Made by a program: the position numbers and the translations under genes. A model generated the notes under the pieces. It saw only the letters and a list, made by a program, of their open reading frames with translations, searched no databases and was not told the origin of the DNA. A stretch of 46,567 nucleotides of DNA from NCBI GenBank assembly GCA_944332205.1, contig CALVJN010000010.1:1-46567 (forward strand), given 5' to 3'. Positions 43,979 through 46,567 of the stretch are shown piece by piece (the first letter of the stretch is position 1; every line of letters begins with the position of its first letter). Source of the DNA: an uncultured Bacilli bacterium. Its GTDB lineage: Bacteria; Bacillota_I; Bacilli_A; RF39; UBA660.

Positions 43979-45084
43979 TGATGGAAAAAATTGAATCAGT
44001 ATATATTCATATTCCTTTTTGTAATACTATTTGTAATTATTGTGATTTTTGTAAAATGTTTTATAATGAAAAAATAGTTGATGATTATTTAATAGCTTTA
44101 GAAAAAGAAATTAAAAAAATATATAATAATGATATAATAAAAACTATTTATATCGGAGGAGGAACTCCTAGTTGTCTAACTATTAAACAATTAGAAAAAC
44201 TATTTGATATAGTAAAATTGTTTAAATTTAGCAATAAATACGAATATACAATAGAAGTTAATATTAATGATATATGTGAAGAAAAATTAAAATTATTTAA
44301 GAAAAATAAAATTAACAGAATAAGTATTGGCATTGAGACAATAAATAATAAATTTGAAAAGTTCCTTAACAGAGAAATAAATAAAGATTTTTTTGCCGAA
44401 AAAATAAATCTTGTAAAGAAATATTATGATAATATAAATATAGATTTAATGTACGCTTTTCCAAACGAAACCATTAAGGATTTGGAAAAAGACTTAGAAT
44501 TTATTGAAAAGGTTAATGTGCCACATATTTCTATTTATTCCTTAATAATAGAAGAACATACAAAAATTTACATTGATAAAATTAAGCCTATAAATGATGA
44601 ACTAGAAGAGAAAATGTATTATAAAATAATTCCTTATTTAAAAAAATTGGGATATATTCATTACGAAATCAGTAATTTTGCTAAAAAAGGATACTCTTCA
44701 AAACATAATTTAACTTATTGGAATAATTTAGAATATTATGGTTTTGGTTTGGGTGCTAGTGGTTACATTAACAACTTTAGATATACTAACACTAAAAGTA
44801 TTAATAATTATTTAAAAGAAAAATATGTTTATGACAAACAATTAATAACGAAAAAAATTTCAATGGAAAATGAAATGATTTTAGGATTAAGAAAAATTGA
44901 GGGGATAGATAAAAAAATATTTTTTCAAAAATATAACTTTAATATAGAACAAGTTTTTGATATAATTAATTTAATGAAAAATAAATTGTTAATAGATGAT
45001 GGAAAAAAATTGTATATTCCAGAAGATAAATTGTATATTTCTAATTGTATTTTTGTTAACTTTATTGGAGGTAGTAATGAATAG
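43978..45084 (+). CDS. hemW: Radical SAM protein HemW (HemN family)
   Basis: About 368 residues. The [4Fe-4S] radical-SAM motif is CNTICNYCDF (CxxxCxxC, near residues 17-24), followed by IYIGGGTPS near residue 61 and RISIGIET near residue 118. HemW is a heme chaperone or related enzyme, formerly annotated as coproporphyrinogen III oxidase. NCBI-style names vary. ATG 43978 overlaps the previous stop by one base (TAATG); ATG 43981 is an equal alternative. It lies two genes after lepA. Confidence 0.9.
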   Translation: MMEKIESVYIHIPFCNTICNYCDFCKMFYNEKIVDDYLIALEKEIKKIYNNDIIKTIYIGGGTPSCLTIKQLEKLFDIVKLFKFSNKYEYTIEVNINDICEEKLKLFKKNKINRISIGIETINNKFEKFLNREINKDFFAEKINLVKKYYDNINIDLMYAFPNETIKDLEKDLEFIEKVNVPHISIYSLIIEEHTKIYIDKIKPINDELEEKMYYKIIPYLKKLGYIHYEISNFAKKGYSSKHNLTYWNNLEYYGFGLGASGYINNFRYTNTKSINNYLKEKYVYDKQLITKKISMENEMILGLRKIEGIDKKIFFQKYNFNIEQVFDIINLMKNKLLIDDGKKLYIPEDKLYISNCIFVNFIGGSNE

Positions 45085-45685
45085 TAGTGAGAAAGTAAAA
45101 TTATTACAAAAGGAAATTGATTATATAAATGATGAAAATTTAAAAGGAGATGCAATATACTTAGTTAGCATTTTACCAGATTATTTTTTTGAAGTAGACG
45201 CTTCTTCCACTGGAAAATATCATCCAAAATATGCCTCTGGCGATAGAGGACTTTTAAGGCACGTAAAAGCCGCTGTTAAAATGGCAGTTGAATTATTAGC
45301 AAATCCTATTATTGCAAAACCATATAACAGTAAGGATAAAGATTTAATAATACTAGCTTTGATTATTCATGATGGATTGAAATATGGGAAAAATAAAACT
45401 GACAAGTACACTAAATTTGAACATCCATTATTAATAAGTGATTACATTAAAGAAGTAAGAAATAATTTAAAAATGACTAATGAAGATATTGAAAAGCTAT
45501 GCTCTATGGTGGCAAGTCATATGGGACCATGGAATACAAATAATTATTCTAATGTTGTTTTACCAATACCAAAAATTCCAATAGAGAAATTTGTTCATAT
45601 GTGTGATTATTTAGCAAGTAGAAGGTTTATCAATATTGACTTTGATTCTAATAACAATTTAATAGATGAATCAAAAGATATGTAA
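45077..45685 (+). CDS. HD-domain hydrolase
   Basis: About 202 residues. The HD set is visible: H in GLLRHVKAAVKMAVE near residue 64, the HD pair in LALIIHDGLKYGK near residue 98, H in KFEHPLLISDYIKE near residue 116, H in VASHMGPW near residue 147, and D in KFVHMCDYLASRR near residue 175. Such small HD proteins occur in Firmicutes and phages. The substrate is unknown. The longest frame starts earlier, but TTGGAGGTAGTA sits before ATG 45077. It overlaps hemW by 8 bp (ATGAATAG). Confidence 0.82.
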   Translation: MNSSEKVKLLQKEIDYINDENLKGDAIYLVSILPDYFFEVDASSTGKYHPKYASGDRGLLRHVKAAVKMAVELLANPIIAKPYNSKDKDLIILALIIHDGLKYGKNKTDKYTKFEHPLLISDYIKEVRNNLKMTNEDIEKLCSMVASHMGPWNTNNYSNVVLPIPKIPIEKFVHMCDYLASRRFINIDFDSNNNLIDESKDM

Positions 45686-45745
45686 CTATGAACATACTTA
45701 ATAGTTTGTTAATGAAAAAATAATAGTAGAAAATAGGTGATATTA

Positions 45746-46435
45746 ATGGACGATGTAAAAAGAGGAAAGATTATTGTAATAGAGGGAACCGATTGTTCTG
45801 GAAAGGCAACACAATCAAAACTATTAGAAAAAAGACTTAAAGAAAATGGCAAAAAATGTATAAGAATAAGCTTCCCATGTTATGATACACCAACAGGGAA
45901 AATAGTAGGAGGATCATATCTTGGAAAAAAAGAAATAGGAGAAAGTGTCTTTGGATTAGAAGCTTTGACACTTGACCCAAAAATTGCTTCTTTATACTAT
46001 GCGGCAGATAGAAAATATAACATAGATAAAGTAATTTCATATGTAAATGATGGATATTTTGTAATTTTAGATAGATATGTAACATCAAATCTTGCTCATC
46101 AAGGTGGAAAAATTCTTGACAAAGATGAAAGGTTTTATATGTATCAATGGATAGATAAATTGGAATATTGGCTTTTAGAATTACCAAAACCAGATAAAAC
46201 TATCTTTTTACATGTACCATATGACTTTTCCAAAGAACTCAAGAAAAATAGAGAATCAATTGATATATTAGAAAGCAGTGAAGAACATTTAAAAAATGCC
46301 GAAAAAGCTTATATTGAATTGTCTGAACTTTATAATTGGGATAAAATAGAATGTATCAAAGATAATAAACTTAGAAATATTGAAGATATTAGTGAAGAAA
46401 TATATAATTTAGTTATTGAAAACAATAACAACTAA
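45746..46435 (+). CDS. tmk: Thymidylate kinase
   Basis: About 229 residues; it phosphorylates dTMP to dTDP. The P-loop is EGTDCSGKATQSKLL near residue 13. The DRYV block (LDRYVTSNLAHQGGK) lies near residue 109. The lid region (KKNRESIDILESSEEHLKNAEKAY) lies near residue 170. The P-loop variant GTDCSGK, and a fairly long insert before the DRY motif, place it in a divergent branch. AGGTGAT precedes ATG 45746. Downstream lies a GC-rich terminator, then the promoter of the next gene. Confidence 0.9.
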   Translation: MDDVKRGKIIVIEGTDCSGKATQSKLLEKRLKENGKKCIRISFPCYDTPTGKIVGGSYLGKKEIGESVFGLEALTLDPKIASLYYAADRKYNIDKVISYVNDGYFVILDRYVTSNLAHQGGKILDKDERFYMYQWIDKLEYWLLELPKPDKTIFLHVPYDFSKELKKNRESIDILESSEEHLKNAEKAYIELSELYNWDKIECIKDNKLRNIEDISEEIYNLVIENNNN

Positions 46436-46458
46436 TTTAATATTTTATATATAATAAA

Positions 46459-46493
46459 AAAGAGTTGACTTATTATAACTAAATCAACTCTTT
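46459..46493 (-). terminator. Hairpin after tmk, T tract on the minus strand
   Basis: AAAGAGTTGA / TCAACTCTTT (46459-46468 with 46484-46493), a 10-bp stem with a 15-nt loop. On the plus strand the stem is followed only by CC; on the minus strand by TTTATTATA. It may stop transcripts arriving from the right or simply add to tmk termination. Confidence 0.6.
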
Positions 46494-46511
46494 CCTAAAT
46501 TGAAATTTGAA

Positions 46512-46537
46512 CCGCACCACAAAGGTGCGGCTTTTTT
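46512..46537 (+). terminator. GC-rich terminator after tmk
   Basis: CCGCACC / GGTGCGG (46512-46518 with 46524-46530) with a 5-nt loop is followed by CTTTTTT. Its GC stem stands out against the AT-rich surroundings. Confidence 0.85.
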
Positions 46538-46545
46538 GATATAAT
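46537..46545 (+). promoter_or_regulatory. Extended -10 promoter at the right edge
   Basis: TG (46537-46538), A, TATAAT (46540-46545), immediately after the terminator T run. The predicted start is about 46552. Confidence 0.55.
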
Positions 46546-46551
46546 AAAAGA

Positions 46552-46567
46552 GCCCAACCCGGCAAGG
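46552..46567 (+). ncRNA. Possible 5' end of a small RNA gene, perhaps SRP RNA (partial)
   Basis: After the extended -10 the base composition turns abruptly to GCCCAACCCGGCAAGG, very GC-rich for this genome, with no ribosome binding site or ORF. Such a switch is typical of structured RNA genes in AT-rich genomes. The ACCCGG(U)CAGG part of bacterial SRP RNA (ffs) is similar, and ffs-dnaX lies near tmk in Bacilli. Only 16 bases are visible, so this is a suggestion. Confidence 0.3.

Noticed and set aside
46459-46493. A main terminator for tmk
   Set aside because: It has no T tract on the plus strand; the GC-rich hairpin at 46512 fits much better.

Overview
The window looks like chromosomal DNA from a very AT-rich, spore-forming member of the Bacillota, probably one of the uncultured gut lineages between classical Clostridia and the Mollicutes relatives. 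Four things point there. Spore genes are present: a GerA/GerC/GerB germinant receptor, YqfC/YqfD, and a SpoIIID-like regulator. Gene order is Bacillus/Clostridium-like: ybeY-dgkA-cdd-era-yqzL-recO, rpsU-yqeY, and tgt-(TIGR04086)-DUF421. Many ribosome binding sites are GGTGAT or AGGAGG, both complementary to a Firmicute 16S tail. The standard code is used, with TGA as stop and TGG for Trp. No rRNA, tRNA, CRISPR array, phage block or intact transposon was seen.

Layout. 1-6.4 kb: ribosome assembly GTPase RbgA, a membrane protein, RNase HII, AdhE and a zinc-ribbon membrane protein. 6.5-9.8 kb (minus strand): the gerA-gerC-gerB operon. 9.9-16.6 kb: an rRNA uracil methyltransferase, an unknown protein, a GNAT enzyme, an HD hydrolase, a glycosyltransferase fused to an alpha/beta-hydrolase domain, and a decayed flavodoxin gene. 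16.7-21.9 kb: an ABC exporter/FtsX permease plus a response regulator and VncS-type kinase, a peptide-antibiotic sensing and resistance module. 22.0-25.2 kb: a small membrane protein and a PlsC / acyl-AMP ligase / PlsC lipid cassette. 25.4-30.6 kb: a membrane protein, tgt, TIGR04086 and DUF421 proteins, yidD with a ZnuA-like lipoprotein that lacks the metal histidines, and rnc. 30.7-33.7 kb: a J2-like RNase J with a broken metal site, a long AT-rich gap, then rpsU and yqeY. 34.1-39.1 kb: yqfC-yqfD-vanZ-ybeY-dgkA-cdd-era-yqzL-recO. 39.2-46.4 kb: arginase-family enzyme, murE, lepA, a tandem SpoIIID-like regulator, hemW, an HD protein and tmk. The right edge holds a GC-rich terminator and an extended -10 promoter leading into what may be a small RNA gene.

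How the genes work together. Much of the window is core RNA, translation and envelope housekeeping. The accessory part (about 14-25 kb) forms an envelope-oriented neighbourhood: surface-polymer glycosylation, a sensing/ABC module, and acyl-chain handling that resembles a split version of the Aas phospholipid-repair enzyme. The most interesting signals are that lipid cassette, the candidate direct-repeat operator in front of the ABC operon, the metal-site losses in the RNase J and ZnuA homologues, the tandem SpoIIID-like protein, the VanZ protein where phoH and yqfF usually lie, and an SD-masking hairpin before the glycosyltransferase fusion.

All functional calls come from motif reading without database searches. 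Start sites were moved from the longest ORF where a ribosome binding site supported an internal start.
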